This document shows positions 44,453-54,235 of a DNA stretch of 64,000 nucleotides, piece after piece. Position numbers and translations under genes: made by a program. Below the pieces are notes generated by a model. It made no database searches. It was not told the origin of the DNA and worked only from the letters and a program-made list of their open reading frames with translations. Numbering within the stretch: position 1 is the first letter of the stretch; each line of letters starts with the position of its first letter. Origin of the DNA: JANMEB01 sp041745295 (GTDB taxonomy: Bacteria; Planctomycetota; Planctomycetia; Pirellulales; Pirellulaceae); NCBI GenBank assembly GCA_041745295.1, contig JBGTJE010000019.1:1-64000 (forward strand), read 5' to 3'.

Positions 44453-45287
44453 ATGAGTTGCGGCGTCGTTCAGGAGCTACTTTCCGCGTTCCACGATGGA
44501 GAGCTGCCCGCCGACGTGCGTCCCTCGGTCGTTGAGCACTTGGACGAATGTGCGGAATGCGCCGGTGTGCTGCAGCAGTTCCGCGCCATCTCGGAGGCGG
44601 CTTCAAAACTTCCCGATCCGACGGTTCGGTCAGTGCCCTGGGAGTCGCTCGAACAAGGATTGTCGGACTCGGAAGTTGTCGTCCCGCGTGGCCGATGGGA
44701 CCGGGACGCTCCGAGGCGGCGCTGGGGCGCGCGAAAGATTGTCGCAGCGGGTTTAGCGGCGTTGGTGCTTGGCGTCATTGGCTATTTGGATGGGCACAAT
44801 TCCTCGCTCACGATCACGCTCTTGTTGAAGTGAACTTTGGCCACTTCCTGGACGACTTGAAAGACAATCCGCCGCCCCGCAATCGGCGTTGGTTGCAAGT
44901 TACCACGGCCAGCGCGTTGATTTGGATGAAGCCGCTCACTTGATTAAGTACCGTCCGATTGCCACCGAATCCTTGCCGAACGGTTTTTCGCTGCATGAAG
45001 TTTACGTGCTGAGAATGCCATGTTGCGTCTGTGTCCAGGTCATCTATCAACGAAAAAACGCGGGGTTCATTTCCGTCTTTGAGCACAGCGACGACCAGCC
45101 GATCTGGTTTGGCAAACGCCCGATGATCACCGCAAAATGTGGCGGCACGCTCACAAGCATCGTGCAAATCGATGGGGAATTGGCCGCGTCATGGAAGTGC
45201 GGTAAGCGTCATATCACGGTGGTCGGCGTCGGCGACATTCGCGAACTCTGGGAGCTCGTCGCCTGGTTTGAAATGCACGTCGCGTGA
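44453..45287 (+). pseudogene. anti-sigma factor gene with two frameshifts
   Basis: The 5' part encodes a zinc-finger anti-sigma domain (SAFHDGELPADVRPSVVEHL then H-x3-C-x2-C in HLDECAEC) and a membrane helix (AAGLAALVLGVIGYL). The frame then breaks near 44800-44812; a second frame gives ALVEVNFGHFLDDLKDNPPPRNR; near 44883-44893 it breaks again, and a third frame gives a domain beginning VASYHGQRVDLDEAA and ending WELVAWFEMHVA at 45287. The three pieces join into one plausible protein of about 275 residues. The gene starts just after the sigma relic, as expected for a co-transcribed regulator. It is probably inactive. Confidence 0.8.
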
Positions 45288-45539
45288 CAAGAGTGCCAAT
45301 CTGGCCGAGGCCGCCTGCCAATCTTCATTGCAGCGAGCAACGCCGATCGCTGGGATGGCATAAGCGAATTATTGGAATCTATGCCGAATATAACGGTTGC
45401 CTCGATTTAGCGGGCTCAATTGATGGTGGTTCAAGCCTACGGTTTGAAGTCGTATGTGGATTCTGACGATTGTGACAGTAAGCCATAATCCGAGCGCATG
45501 CTCTGGGCATAACGCGAAGCCGTGGCAGGGAGGATGATC

Positions 45540-47045
45540 GTGATTCGGGAATTTTCCGCAGTTGCCTTGTATACATCGCTTATCGTCAGCGGATGCGCCA
45601 CAGTGCCGTCAGGCGGCACTACGGGAATGCAAAATGGAGTGCATGAGGCGAAACATGAGGCCGCGAAATCCATGTCTAGCTCGTCCAATCCCGTTGCGAT
45701 AGCCGCGCCGCCAACCACGGCAAATCCGGTCACACAGACCCGGTTCGTTGCCTATCAAAAGGAAGCTCCGCAGTCGCACACGCATGCCGAACCGATGATC
45801 CCACCGATCGTGGCGCTCGAGGAGCACTCGGCGTTGACTCTGCAGGATCTGGAAGGGATTGCGATGGCCAATAATCCGACACTCGCCCAAGCGAATGCCC
45901 AGATCCAAGGGGCGCGCGGAGCGGCGAATCAGGCAGGGCTCCCCTTCAATCCCGTGATCGGCTACACCGGCGAGCAGATTGGCATCAATGGTACCGCGGG
46001 CGAATTGCAAGGCGGCTTTGTCGCGCACGAGATCGTCGCCGCCGGCAAACTGCGTCTGAGCCGCGCCAAATGGGCGCAGCGAGCGCAAATCGCGGCGACT
46101 ATCGCGGAGGCTCAGCAGCAGCGCATACTCAATGACCTCCGAACGCAATTCTATCGCACGCTCGCCGCGCAGCGTATTGTTGAGATTCACCAGCGGATGG
46201 TCGCCAACGGTAAAGATAATGTCCAAACTAACCGTGAAATGTTTAATCTGGGCCAGTCGACGGCATCAGCCGTGTTGCATGCCGAAGTGGAACTGCAACG
46301 CGATCAGTTGAATTTGAAGGACGCCGAGAATGACATTCAACACAACTTGCGCACGCTGGCCGCCTTGGCTGGCGTTCCGCAGCTTCCATCGACGACGATG
46401 GAAGATAACCTGACAACCCTGCAAGCGCCGCTGGACTATGACTCAGCCCTCGGGCAGTTGCTTAACAACAGTCCTGAATTGGTTGCAGCCTGGCAGAAGA
46501 TTCGACACGATGAAATCCAGCTTGAGCGCGAACGAGTTGAGCCGATTCCGAATTTACTCGTCGATGCCAGGGTCGGTCGAAACCTCGACGCCGGCGACAC
46601 GACGGTCGGCGTAAACATTGGGTTGCCGATACCGCTTTTCGATCGTAATCTAGGCACGATTCAACAGGCCCAAGCTGACTTATGTCGCGCACACGCCGAG
46701 GCCAAGCGGCTGGAGTTGGAATTGCAAACGCGATTGGCTGATGAGTATCGCACGTATCTCTCTGCTTGGCAGCGTGTCGCAGAGTATCAGGCCACGATGC
46801 TGCCAAAAACCGAAGAGGCATCCAAGCTATTGCAACAAAGCTACGAAGATCGGCGAGCGCCGTGGGTTGACGTCCTCGCCGCACAGCGCCTGCATATGAC
46901 GCTCGAAACCGAATACGTCCTAAGCGTCATGACGTATCGTCAAACCGATATTGCGATCCGCGGAATGCTGCTTTCCGGCGGGCTGACGGAACCACCCCCA
47001 CCGGTCGGCGGGGGCCACATCGACGCCACACCCAAGCCGCGCTAA
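45540..47045 (+). CDS. TolC-family outer-membrane efflux lipoprotein
   Basis: About 501 residues with a lipoprotein signal (LIVSGC). The mature part has the outer-membrane-factor fold with AGLPFNPVIGYTGEQIG, ARVGRNLDAGDTTVGVNIG and a C-terminal half ending in TYRQTDIAIRGMLLSGGL. It resembles the TolC at 16293 more than the one at 41816. The GTG at 45540 is preferred because AGGGAGG stands 6 bases before it; an ATG at 45534 and a GTG at 45522 are in frame but poorly spaced. It precedes the multicopper oxidase gene by 98 bases and could be co-transcribed with it. Confidence 0.88.
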   Translation: MIREFSAVALYTSLIVSGCATVPSGGTTGMQNGVHEAKHEAAKSMSSSSNPVAIAAPPTTANPVTQTRFVAYQKEAPQSHTHAEPMIPPIVALEEHSALTLQDLEGIAMANNPTLAQANAQIQGARGAANQAGLPFNPVIGYTGEQIGINGTAGELQGGFVAHEIVAAGKLRLSRAKWAQRAQIAATIAEAQQQRILNDLRTQFYRTLAAQRIVEIHQRMVANGKDNVQTNREMFNLGQSTASAVLHAEVELQRDQLNLKDAENDIQHNLRTLAALAGVPQLPSTTMEDNLTTLQAPLDYDSALGQLLNNSPELVAAWQKIRHDEIQLERERVEPIPNLLVDARVGRNLDAGDTTVGVNIGLPIPLFDRNLGTIQQAQADLCRAHAEAKRLELELQTRLADEYRTYLSAWQRVAEYQATMLPKTEEASKLLQQSYEDRRAPWVDVLAAQRLHMTLETEYVLSVMTYRQTDIAIRGMLLSGGLTEPPPPVGGGHIDATPKPR

Positions 47046-47143
47046 AATTTTCGACAGGCTGAGTTGATGCGGAATCCGCGAGAGTTCGCGCCCAGCCGAA
47101 ACGTTCCGAAGTCTAAAACTTCCACGACCGCCTGGAGATGAAC

Positions 47144-48685
47144 ATGAACGACCCCGCAGATCGCAGAAACTTCCTCGTCAAAGGTGCGGCCGCGGCAGGT
47201 ATTATCGTGACAGGTGCGGCATTGGGACGTGCGCAAGATGAACACCCCCAACAACACGGCGACGGCCAAACAGGCAAACCGAAAACCGGTGAGCACGAGA
47301 TGCACAAGCCCGCTGAAGCTGAAAGCGACGCGGCCGAGTATCCGCGCACCCACCCGGGCTTGGGCGGACCCGTTGGAAGTCCAACCGACCGCGGCAAGCT
47401 CGTGCCGGGCCTGCGCGCCGTAACGCTGCCACCGGTTCCGATCCACGCACCCGACCTGAAGAATCTCCCTTGGGAAGAAGTCAACGGAGCCAAAGAGTTT
47501 CATCTGATCGCCGAGCCGATCCGCCGGGAAATCCTGCCCGGAGTGTGGATGGACACCTACGGCTACAACGGAGACATGCCCGGACCGACCATTGAAATCA
47601 ACCAGGGCGATCGCGTTCGAATCGTCCTTCAGAACAAACTGCCGGAGCCGACCACGCTGCATCTGCACGGGCTCGAACTTCCCAACGACATGGATGGGGT
47701 TCCTTACCTGGTGCAAGACCAGATCGAACCGGGGCAAGAGTTCTCCTACGAGTGGACCGTTCATCAGGAGGGGACGTTTTTTTATCATTCGCACGTCGGA
47801 ATGCAGGAAGCCTTGGGCATGGTGGGACTATTCATTGTGTATCCCGCCAAGACTCACGAGCCGACGGTGGATCGTGATTTCGTCCTCATTGCTCAGGGAT
47901 TTCAACTTCGTGCTAATACGACTGTTCCGGACACGCTGTCCATGGAATGGAATTTCCTGACGTTTAATGGCCGCTCTGGACCGCTCACCACGCCGTTGCT
48001 GTGCAAGCTGGGCGAGCGTGTGCGAATTCGCTTCCTTGATTTCAGCGTGATGGACCACCACCCTTTGCACATGCACGGCCATACATTTTGGATTACGGGC
48101 ACGGAGGGTGGCCGCATGCCGGAGTCTGCTTGGTATCCAAGCAACAATGTGTTGGTTGGAGTAGCCCAGGTGCGCGAAGTCGAGTTCATTGCCAACAACC
48201 CAGGCGACTGGGCCGTGCATTGCCATATGTTCCATCACATGATGAACTCGATGACGTCGCAAGCCGGCCCATTGGTCCGTAACAATTCCACTCCTGAGCA
48301 ACTCAAAGTGTTGGGGTATCCTCAAGTCATGCTCGGAATGAAAATGCCCGCCAAAGGAATGAAGATGCCCGGCATGGACATGAAGGGCATGGACATGGAA
48401 AAGCAAGACATGCCGAAGAAGAAGGAGTCCGAGAAACCAGACGGCGAACCCGATCACGACAAGATGCAACACGAAGCCACCCAGCTCAATTCGCAAGAGC
48501 AAATGTCCGGCCACGAGGGGATGGAAGGGATGGAAGGCACGTCCCGAATCGAGGGCCGTCGCGAAGCGATGGGCATGCGTCCCGGCTGGTCGATGGGTGT
48601 CGAAGGCCTATTCACGATCGTGCGAGTTCTACCGCCAGAACTGTACGACGAAATCATGGGCAGCACCGGACACGAAGGCCACTAG
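47144..48685 (+). CDS. multicopper oxidase with Tat signal and Met-rich tail (CopA/CueO-like)
   Basis: A 513-residue enzyme. The N-terminus has a twin-arginine motif (DRRNFLVKG) followed by a hydrophobic stretch. All four copper-binding motifs are present: HLHG (about 171), HSHVG (about 215), HPLHMHG (about 305) and HCHMFHHMMNSM (about 359), including the type-1 Met. The C-terminal 120 residues contain Met/Lys repeats (KMPAKGMKMPGMDMKGMDM) and GHEGMEGMEG, a probable Cu(I) docking region. It oxidises Cu(I) to Cu(II) in the periplasm. ATG 47144 has GGAG at good distance; ATG 47138 sits next to it. Its context is the copper part of the island. Confidence 0.93.
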   Translation: MNDPADRRNFLVKGAAAAGIIVTGAALGRAQDEHPQQHGDGQTGKPKTGEHEMHKPAEAESDAAEYPRTHPGLGGPVGSPTDRGKLVPGLRAVTLPPVPIHAPDLKNLPWEEVNGAKEFHLIAEPIRREILPGVWMDTYGYNGDMPGPTIEINQGDRVRIVLQNKLPEPTTLHLHGLELPNDMDGVPYLVQDQIEPGQEFSYEWTVHQEGTFFYHSHVGMQEALGMVGLFIVYPAKTHEPTVDRDFVLIAQGFQLRANTTVPDTLSMEWNFLTFNGRSGPLTTPLLCKLGERVRIRFLDFSVMDHHPLHMHGHTFWITGTEGGRMPESAWYPSNNVLVGVAQVREVEFIANNPGDWAVHCHMFHHMMNSMTSQAGPLVRNNSTPEQLKVLGYPQVMLGMKMPAKGMKMPGMDMKGMDMEKQDMPKKKESEKPDGEPDHDKMQHEATQLNSQEQMSGHEGMEGMEGTSRIEGRREAMGMRPGWSMGVEGLFTIVRVLPPELYDEIMGSTGHEGH

Positions 48686-48795
48686 ATGCGCTAGCATCCG
48701 TGAGCACCAACTTAGCATGTTTGTTCCGGGTGATCGGCAAGCGCCCCTGGCGGCAACCATTCCGGCACATCCAAGCGTGCCGCACCGATCCCGTT

Positions 48796-48984
48796 GTCGG
48801 CCAGCGCCTGCGCGGACAGGAGGTCACGGCCAAACGGCTTCTCCAAGATGACACGCGCGCCACGGGCGCAGCCTGACTGGCCCAGTCCCTCGACGACCTT
48901 CTCGAACACACTGGGCGGGATTGCGAGATAGTGCAGTCGGTGGGCAGCATCGCCGAATTCCTTGCGGAGAGCAGCGTGGTCGCT
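48796..48984 (-). pseudogene. zwf: fragment of glucose-6-phosphate dehydrogenase gene (zwf)
   Basis: On the minus strand this encodes HYLAIPPSVFEKVVEGL followed by GCARGARVILEKPFGRDLLS and AQALAD, which is the segment of G6PDH around the EKPFGRD motif that binds substrate and coenzyme. The similarity starts at about 48984 and ends at about 48796; neither the N-terminal Rossmann part nor the C-terminal domain is present. It is joined directly to an unrelated P-type ATPase fragment upstream, in a different frame. It is a dead fragment. Confidence 0.8.
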
Positions 48985-48991
48985 CAGAGAT

Positions 48992-49180
48992 TTTGGTCAC
49001 TGCCAGCGACTCACAAGTCAGCGCCGCCTCCTCAATTTGCAGCCGCACACTCTCGATGATTCGCCCATCGGCCGGTACGCGCGCTCCAGCTTCGAGAACC
49101 AGCAGATCGCCTGGCACCAGTTCGGCAGCCGAAATTTCTTTAGCCCGGCCATCTCGGATCACATGGGCGACAGATGTAGG
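48992..49180 (-). pseudogene. fragment of a cation P-type ATPase (actuator domain)
   Basis: Minus-strand codons encode about 63 residues with EISAAELVPGDLLVLEAGAR, VPADGRII and EEAALTCESLAVTK, the actuator domain of a P2/P3-type cation ATPase (Ca, Mg or H pump class, not P1B). The TGES motif is changed to TCES. Both ends are missing and the sequence passes into the zwf fragment within about 8 bases. The bases 49181-49477 upstream contain nothing I can identify; a short hydrophobic stretch on the plus strand near 49350-49408 is not assigned. Confidence 0.8.
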
Positions 49181-49477
49181 TCTCGAAATTGGGTTTAAGT
49201 GTAAGGCGATAACAGAAACGGACTTTCCAGGTGAGCGGTTTGATGGGGCCGTTGCGGCGCTTGTCTTGGATAATGTCTCCCGGTCGAAATCGGGATCGCG
49301 GCGGCGAGTGTCGCGGTTACTCAAAAAGGTAACGCTGCGCCTTGTTTAGACACTGGTCGCCGTGCTATTGTTTGCCTCAGCCGTGGCACTTGGTGCCGGA
49401 ATCACTTGAGCCTAAGTCCAAGACAGTTGCCGGGTTGATTGTCAAATCTAGTTTTCAGTCCCGATGGGATGGCACGC

Positions 49478-50317
49478 ATGTCAGGCTTGAATGAGGCGCC
49501 AATTCGCTTGGCTTTTTTTCTTGGGGCGTTGTTGGCAATGGCCGTTTGGGAACTGTTGGCCCCGCGACGACAGCTAACAGTATCCAAGGGACCGCGTTGG
49601 GCCAGCAACCTCGGGCTGGTGGCGCTGAATATTGTCGCTCAACGATTGCTTCTCCCAGTTTCAGTTTTCGGGGCGGCCATGTTTGGGGCCTTTCACAATT
49701 GGGGGCTCTTCAACCTATTTCAATGGCCACCTTGGCTCGAAATAGTCATCGCGGTCATCGTCCTCGATTTGGCAATTTATCTGCAACACGTCTTGTTTCA
49801 CGCCGTTCCAACGCTCTGGCGGTTGCACATGGTCCATCACGCGGACTTGGATACTGACGTAACTACTGGCATTCGCTTCCACACAATTGAGATTCTACTT
49901 TCGGCTTTGATCAAAATCGGGGTCGTGGTTGCTTTCGGTATCGCGCCGCTTGCGGTCGTGGCATTCGAAGTACTTCTCAACGCGACGTCAATGTTCAGCC
50001 ACAGCAATATTCGAATGCCAATTTGGTTGGATCGTTTGCTTCGATTGATTGTGGTGACCCCCGACATGCATCGCGTGCATCATTCCGTTGAAATGCGGGA
50101 AATCAACAGCAATTACGGATTCAATTTGCCATGGTGGGATTTTCTCCTCGGAACGTATCGTTCCCAGCCAGCTAAAGGACACTTAGAGATGGAAATTGGC
50201 GTTGCCTCAATCCGAAATGAGCGCGACGCTGACCGCCTTGATGGCATGCTGCTATTACCATTTCGTCGACATCGGTCGCGACCAGACTCACCTGACGATT
50301 CCAAAGCCGTTAGCTAA
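49478..50317 (+). CDS. sterol desaturase / fatty acid hydroxylase superfamily protein
   Basis: About 279 residues with four or five hydrophobic segments and the three His boxes of the superfamily: HVLFH, HMVHH and HRVHH, plus HSNIR between them. These ligate a di-iron centre that hydroxylates or desaturates lipids. The start is uncertain: ATG 49478 (listed), ATG 49469 or TTG 49439. It lies just after the gene-fragment region and converges with the set D lipoprotein gene. It has no visible link to metal resistance. Substrate unknown. Confidence 0.85.
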   Translation: MSGLNEAPIRLAFFLGALLAMAVWELLAPRRQLTVSKGPRWASNLGLVALNIVAQRLLLPVSVFGAAMFGAFHNWGLFNLFQWPPWLEIVIAVIVLDLAIYLQHVLFHAVPTLWRLHMVHHADLDTDVTTGIRFHTIEILLSALIKIGVVVAFGIAPLAVVAFEVLLNATSMFSHSNIRMPIWLDRLLRLIVVTPDMHRVHHSVEMREINSNYGFNLPWWDFLLGTYRSQPAKGHLEMEIGVASIRNERDADRLDGMLLLPFRRHRSRPDSPDDSKAVS

Positions 50318-50388
50318 CGACTTCGGACAGGAATTGCGGGACCACGATTCCGGGTTGCTCTCGATCGAAACTTTATGTTTAGCACTCA

Positions 50389-50880
50389 TCACATTTTCAG
50401 GTCGAAGCTCACGACGTTTTGCGCGCCGGAGTCATCCTCCACCTCAACCCATAGTTTGCTGCCCGGTGGGAGCGGGTCAGGGACTTCGGCATGAGTATGC
50501 CATCGGTTGGGTTCGGCTGGGTTTTCGATTTCAGATTTGGCTTTAACTGACCCTGCGCCGTCCTCGGTCCCGATCCAGAAACGAACCGCTGTAACCTTAG
50601 CGGTGGTTCCGGCCGCAGGACTGACCATCACGTCTATGGGCGCATCTTTCCCGGCGACAATTTCGCCTTGATCGCGAGTGACCTTTGCGGAATAGCCGCC
50701 GATTGTGGCGGTCCCCAAGTCAATCACCGGACCGCCATGGCCCGCATCGTGGTCTTTATCCGCACTCGTCGACTTGCCGGCTCCAGTGTTGGTTTTCGAC
50801 GGTTCTTTCTTGTCGCAAGCCGGCATCGATAGAACAGCAATTAGTAAGCAAACGATTCCGAGAGGCGAAAATTTACGCAT
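50389..50880 (-). CDS. small periplasmic lipoprotein with WIGTED and HTHAEVP motifs, set D
   Basis: A 163-residue lipoprotein (signal ending MPAC, Cys22). It is a paralogue of the protein at 23628: both have a His-rich linker (DHDAGHGG here), VRFWIGTEDGAG, EIENP, WHTHAEVPDPLP, KLWVEVEDDSGA and a final SFDLK. It follows the set D permease gene by 58 bases, the same position as in set A. Two independent cases of the same neighbour suggest a functional subunit or metal carrier of this pump type. Confidence 0.82.
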   Translation of the reverse strand: MRKFSPLGIVCLLIAVLSMPACDKKEPSKTNTGAGKSTSADKDHDAGHGGPVIDLGTATIGGYSAKVTRDQGEIVAGKDAPIDVMVSPAAGTTAKVTAVRFWIGTEDGAGSVKAKSEIENPAEPNRWHTHAEVPDPLPPGSKLWVEVEDDSGAQNVVSFDLKM

Positions 50881-50938
50881 GGCACATCTTTTTGAAAAAA
50901 TTCAGATCAACAAAACACACTCAACTAGCGTCTAACTT

Positions 50939-53900
50939 CTATTCCGTCCAATTGGCTTCCCTTTTTCCAAAGACCGCGCGAACCATACGAGAGATCCGCG
51001 ACGTCCGATCGGATCTGAGTTCGGCGCGACGGACGCCGTGAACGAGCGCATAACCGGCAGGCACGACAATCAAGTTCAAAAACGTGGACGTTAACAAACC
51101 GCCGAGCACGACAACGGCTAATGGAGCCAATAGCTCGCTTCCGGGCTCGCCTGCTGAAATAGCGAGCGGCAATAGACCGAGTGCCGCGCACAATGCAGTC
51201 ATGAGAATGGGCACAAGTCTCTCCATGGACCCTCGAACAATTGCCTCAGCCATCGGTTTGTGGTCGACGTCAACCAAGTATTTGTAATGGTTCACAAGGA
51301 GAATGCCGTTTCTCACCGCGATGCCAAACAGGGTGATAAAGCCAACAAGACTGGCGATCGAGATTACGGGTGCTTGGTAGATCGCGGTCCCAAATCCTGC
51401 GAGTGCCAATGCATTTTGTTGCAGGCCAAGCCAACCGCCTGGGCTTACGTGCTGCGTGGAATCCATTACGAAGATCGCGACAATTCCGCCGATGACCGCC
51501 AGGGGCAGATTCACCATGACCAGAGCGGCAACCTTGAGCGAGCCGGTCGAAAGTTGCAGCAACATGAACATGACCAACGCCATGCCGGCCCCGGCAACGA
51601 GCAATGTCCGTGCCGCAGACTGTTGCGCTTCGAACTGCCCGCCGAACTCGACGATGTATCCCGTGCCGTGCACGATGGGTTCCACGCGACTGCGGACTTC
51701 GTTAACGAGGTCACCCAAGTTGTACCCGTCGGCCACGTTGCAAGAGATCACAGCTTTGCGCTGCGAGTTTTCGCGCGCGATGATATTACTGGTCTTCTCA
51801 GGACCGATGTCCGCGACTTCCGATAACCGGACTAATACACCCTCGCGACCCTTAAGGATAAAATCCGCAAGTTGATCGATTCGCTGCCGGTCTTCCGCCG
51901 CAAGGCGAACCACCAAATCGAATCTACGTACACCCTGGTTTACGGTGGCAACGACTTCGCCGTAAAGCGCAGTTTGAACTTGTTCAGCGGCCTCAGCTGG
52001 GCTCAAGCCTGCGGCGGCGAGATCGGGGTGCCGGTAGTTGATAGGAAGCGATGTGATTAGGACTTCGCGATTTGCGGTGACGTCGCGAGCCCCGGGAATG
52101 TTCTTGAGTTGTCCCTCGATCTGTTTGGCCAGGTCTCTCAGCGTGGCCAAGTCTTCTCCATAGACGTTGATCGCAATGGCCGCTGGAGTTCCCGAGAGGA
52201 TATGAGAAAGTCGATGCTCAATGGGCTGACCGATTTGAACGGTGACGCCCGGAACGCTTAATGCGATCGCGGCAATTTCCTGGCGTATTTGGGATTTGAT
52301 AGCACCGGGTTTCATCGTGATGTCGAGTTCGCTATTCGAGACCGGCTCGGCATGTTCGTCCCGCTCCGCGCGGCCCGTGCGTCGAGTCACGCTCTTGACG
52401 CCTTCGATTTCAATCAGCCGTTTTTCGATCGCCATCGCCGAACGATTGCTCTCGCCCAGCGACGTACCGGGAGGGGACGAGATGAAAACGGTAAACGATC
52501 CTTCATTGAACTCTGGAAGGAACGACGTACCAAATGTGCGGCCAAGCATCGCGGCCAATAATGTGGCGGCGAGTGCCGCGCCGAGAACTATCCCGCGATG
52601 GGCCAGCGACCATCGTAAAACCGGTTCGTAGAGTCCTTTGAGCCAACGGACAAACCATCCATCGGCGTGATGATTTTCGCCGGAAGCATCGGCGCCGGGT
52701 GCGCTCACGCCGTATTTCCGAAGCAAGATTTTGCAGAGCGCCGGTGTGACCGTGAGAGCCACGACGAGTGACGCAAGGATTGAAACGATATAGGTAATTC
52801 CAAGTGGGATGAAAAATCGCCCTTCGATTCCACCGAGGAATAGGAGCGGGACAAAGACGATGGCGATGATGATCGTGGCGAATACCATCGCGGGGCGAAT
52901 TTCATTGCTGGCGGCGAAAATGACATCGACGTGCGATTTTTGCTCGCTTGAAGACATCGCAGCATTTTCCTTCAACCGCCGGAAGACATTTTCCACGTCG
53001 ATAATCGCGTCGTCCACCAGCACGCCGATCGCCACGGCCAAACCACCAAGCGTCATGACGTTTAGCGTCATGTCAAACCAGCGCATGGCGAGTAAAGCGA
53101 CGGCCAACGACAGTGGCAATGCCGTCAGGGTGATAATCGTGGTGCGAACGTTCAGCAGGAACATCATGAGGATGACAGCGACAATGATCGCAGCGTCGCG
53201 CAATACATGCATCACGTTGTTTACCGATCGTTGGATGAAATGGCTCTGGCGAAATACGTCGCGATTGATGGCGATACCGGGAGACAGGCCCTTCTCAATT
53301 TGATCAAGCGATCGATCGATCGCTTCGGTCAGCATCAGCGTATTCGTACCTGGGGACTTTTGGATCGTTAGTACGACCGCGGGTAGCCCTTGGTTGGCGG
53401 CAGTGCCCCGTTTGGGTGCGGGACCAAGCGTCACTTCGGCGACCTCGCCCAGCGTAATCGGCGAGCCGTCCTTGATCGACACGATAGTCGACGCAATATC
53501 GCGAACGTTCTTCACTCGCGCGGTCTGGCGAATTGGCAACTCTTGCCGTTCCACTGACGGCAAATAGCCAGCACTCGCCGTGCTGTGCGCTGCTCGTGCC
53601 GCCTTGGCGACGTCTTGCATAGTCAAGCCATAGAGAGCCAGCCGCTCCTGCCTGACATTGACTTGATACTCCGGCAATTCGCCTCCGATCGCCGAAACCT
53701 GCGCGACGCCGGGAACCGCAAGCAATTTGTTTCGCAAGTCAAACTCGGCATAAGCGCGTAAATCTAGATCGTTCACCGAGCCATCTGGTGACGAAACCGC
53801 CAACAGCATGATCTCGCCCGTGATGGACGTGATGGGTGTGATTTCCGCATGTGAATTCTCCGGCAGCGAATCGCGCACGCCAGCCAACCGTTCACTTACC

Positions 53901-54226
53901 AATTGTCGTGCTCGATAGATGTCCGTGCCCCAGTCGAACTCAACCCATACCAACGAGAGAGAGATCGCCGATGCGCTGCGAACGCGTCGAACACCCGGTA
54001 AACCGTTGACCGCGGCCTCGACCAGAAATGTGACATATTGCTCGACTTCGTCTGCAGCCAGACCACCCGCCTCGGTCAACACCACGACTGTCGGCGCGTT
54101 GAGTTCTGGGAAGACGTCCACCGGCATGGTCGGTAACTTTACAACCGTATACACCAGCACGACTCCTGCAAGCAGCAGCACCAGCGTCGATTGTTTGAGC
54201 GAAAACGCGATTAAGTGTTTGAGCAT
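50939..54226 (-). CDS. heavy-metal RND permease (CusA/CzcA family), set D
   Basis: A 1095-residue RND transporter closely similar to the set A permease: PVDVFPELNAPTVVVL, SAISLSLVWVEFDWGTDIY, PITSITGEIMLL, HSTASAGYLPSV. The relay helix is GVLVDDAIIDVENVF. Twelve membrane helices and two porter loops are in the expected places. Compared with set A, it has a longer loop near residue 935 (DSTQHVSPGGWLGLQQN). The adaptor gene precedes it by 9 bases. Metal specificity is not predictable. Confidence 0.93.
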   Translation of the reverse strand: MLKHLIAFSLKQSTLVLLLAGVVLVYTVVKLPTMPVDVFPELNAPTVVVLTEAGGLAADEVEQYVTFLVEAAVNGLPGVRRVRSASAISLSLVWVEFDWGTDIYRARQLVSERLAGVRDSLPENSHAEITPITSITGEIMLLAVSSPDGSVNDLDLRAYAEFDLRNKLLAVPGVAQVSAIGGELPEYQVNVRQERLALYGLTMQDVAKAARAAHSTASAGYLPSVERQELPIRQTARVKNVRDIASTIVSIKDGSPITLGEVAEVTLGPAPKRGTAANQGLPAVVLTIQKSPGTNTLMLTEAIDRSLDQIEKGLSPGIAINRDVFRQSHFIQRSVNNVMHVLRDAAIIVAVILMMFLLNVRTTIITLTALPLSLAVALLAMRWFDMTLNVMTLGGLAVAIGVLVDDAIIDVENVFRRLKENAAMSSSEQKSHVDVIFAASNEIRPAMVFATIIIAIVFVPLLFLGGIEGRFFIPLGITYIVSILASLVVALTVTPALCKILLRKYGVSAPGADASGENHHADGWFVRWLKGLYEPVLRWSLAHRGIVLGAALAATLLAAMLGRTFGTSFLPEFNEGSFTVFISSPPGTSLGESNRSAMAIEKRLIEIEGVKSVTRRTGRAERDEHAEPVSNSELDITMKPGAIKSQIRQEIAAIALSVPGVTVQIGQPIEHRLSHILSGTPAAIAINVYGEDLATLRDLAKQIEGQLKNIPGARDVTANREVLITSLPINYRHPDLAAAGLSPAEAAEQVQTALYGEVVATVNQGVRRFDLVVRLAAEDRQRIDQLADFILKGREGVLVRLSEVADIGPEKTSNIIARENSQRKAVISCNVADGYNLGDLVNEVRSRVEPIVHGTGYIVEFGGQFEAQQSAARTLLVAGAGMALVMFMLLQLSTGSLKVAALVMVNLPLAVIGGIVAIFVMDSTQHVSPGGWLGLQQNALALAGFGTAIYQAPVISIASLVGFITLFGIAVRNGILLVNHYKYLVDVDHKPMAEAIVRGSMERLVPILMTALCAALGLLPLAISAGEPGSELLAPLAVVVLGGLLTSTFLNLIVVPAGYALVHGVRRAELRSDRTSRISRMVRAVFGKREANWTE

Positions 54227-54235
54227 AATGCGGCC

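Noticed and set aside
47042..48685. Long minus-strand frames opposite the multicopper oxidase gene
   Set aside because: They mirror the coding frame of the oxidase, which has all its copper motifs; the mirrored frames have no known domain.
49350..49408. Hydrophobic plus-strand stretch that could be a membrane helix of a lost transporter
   Set aside because: Too short, bounded by stops, and no family-specific motif was recognised.
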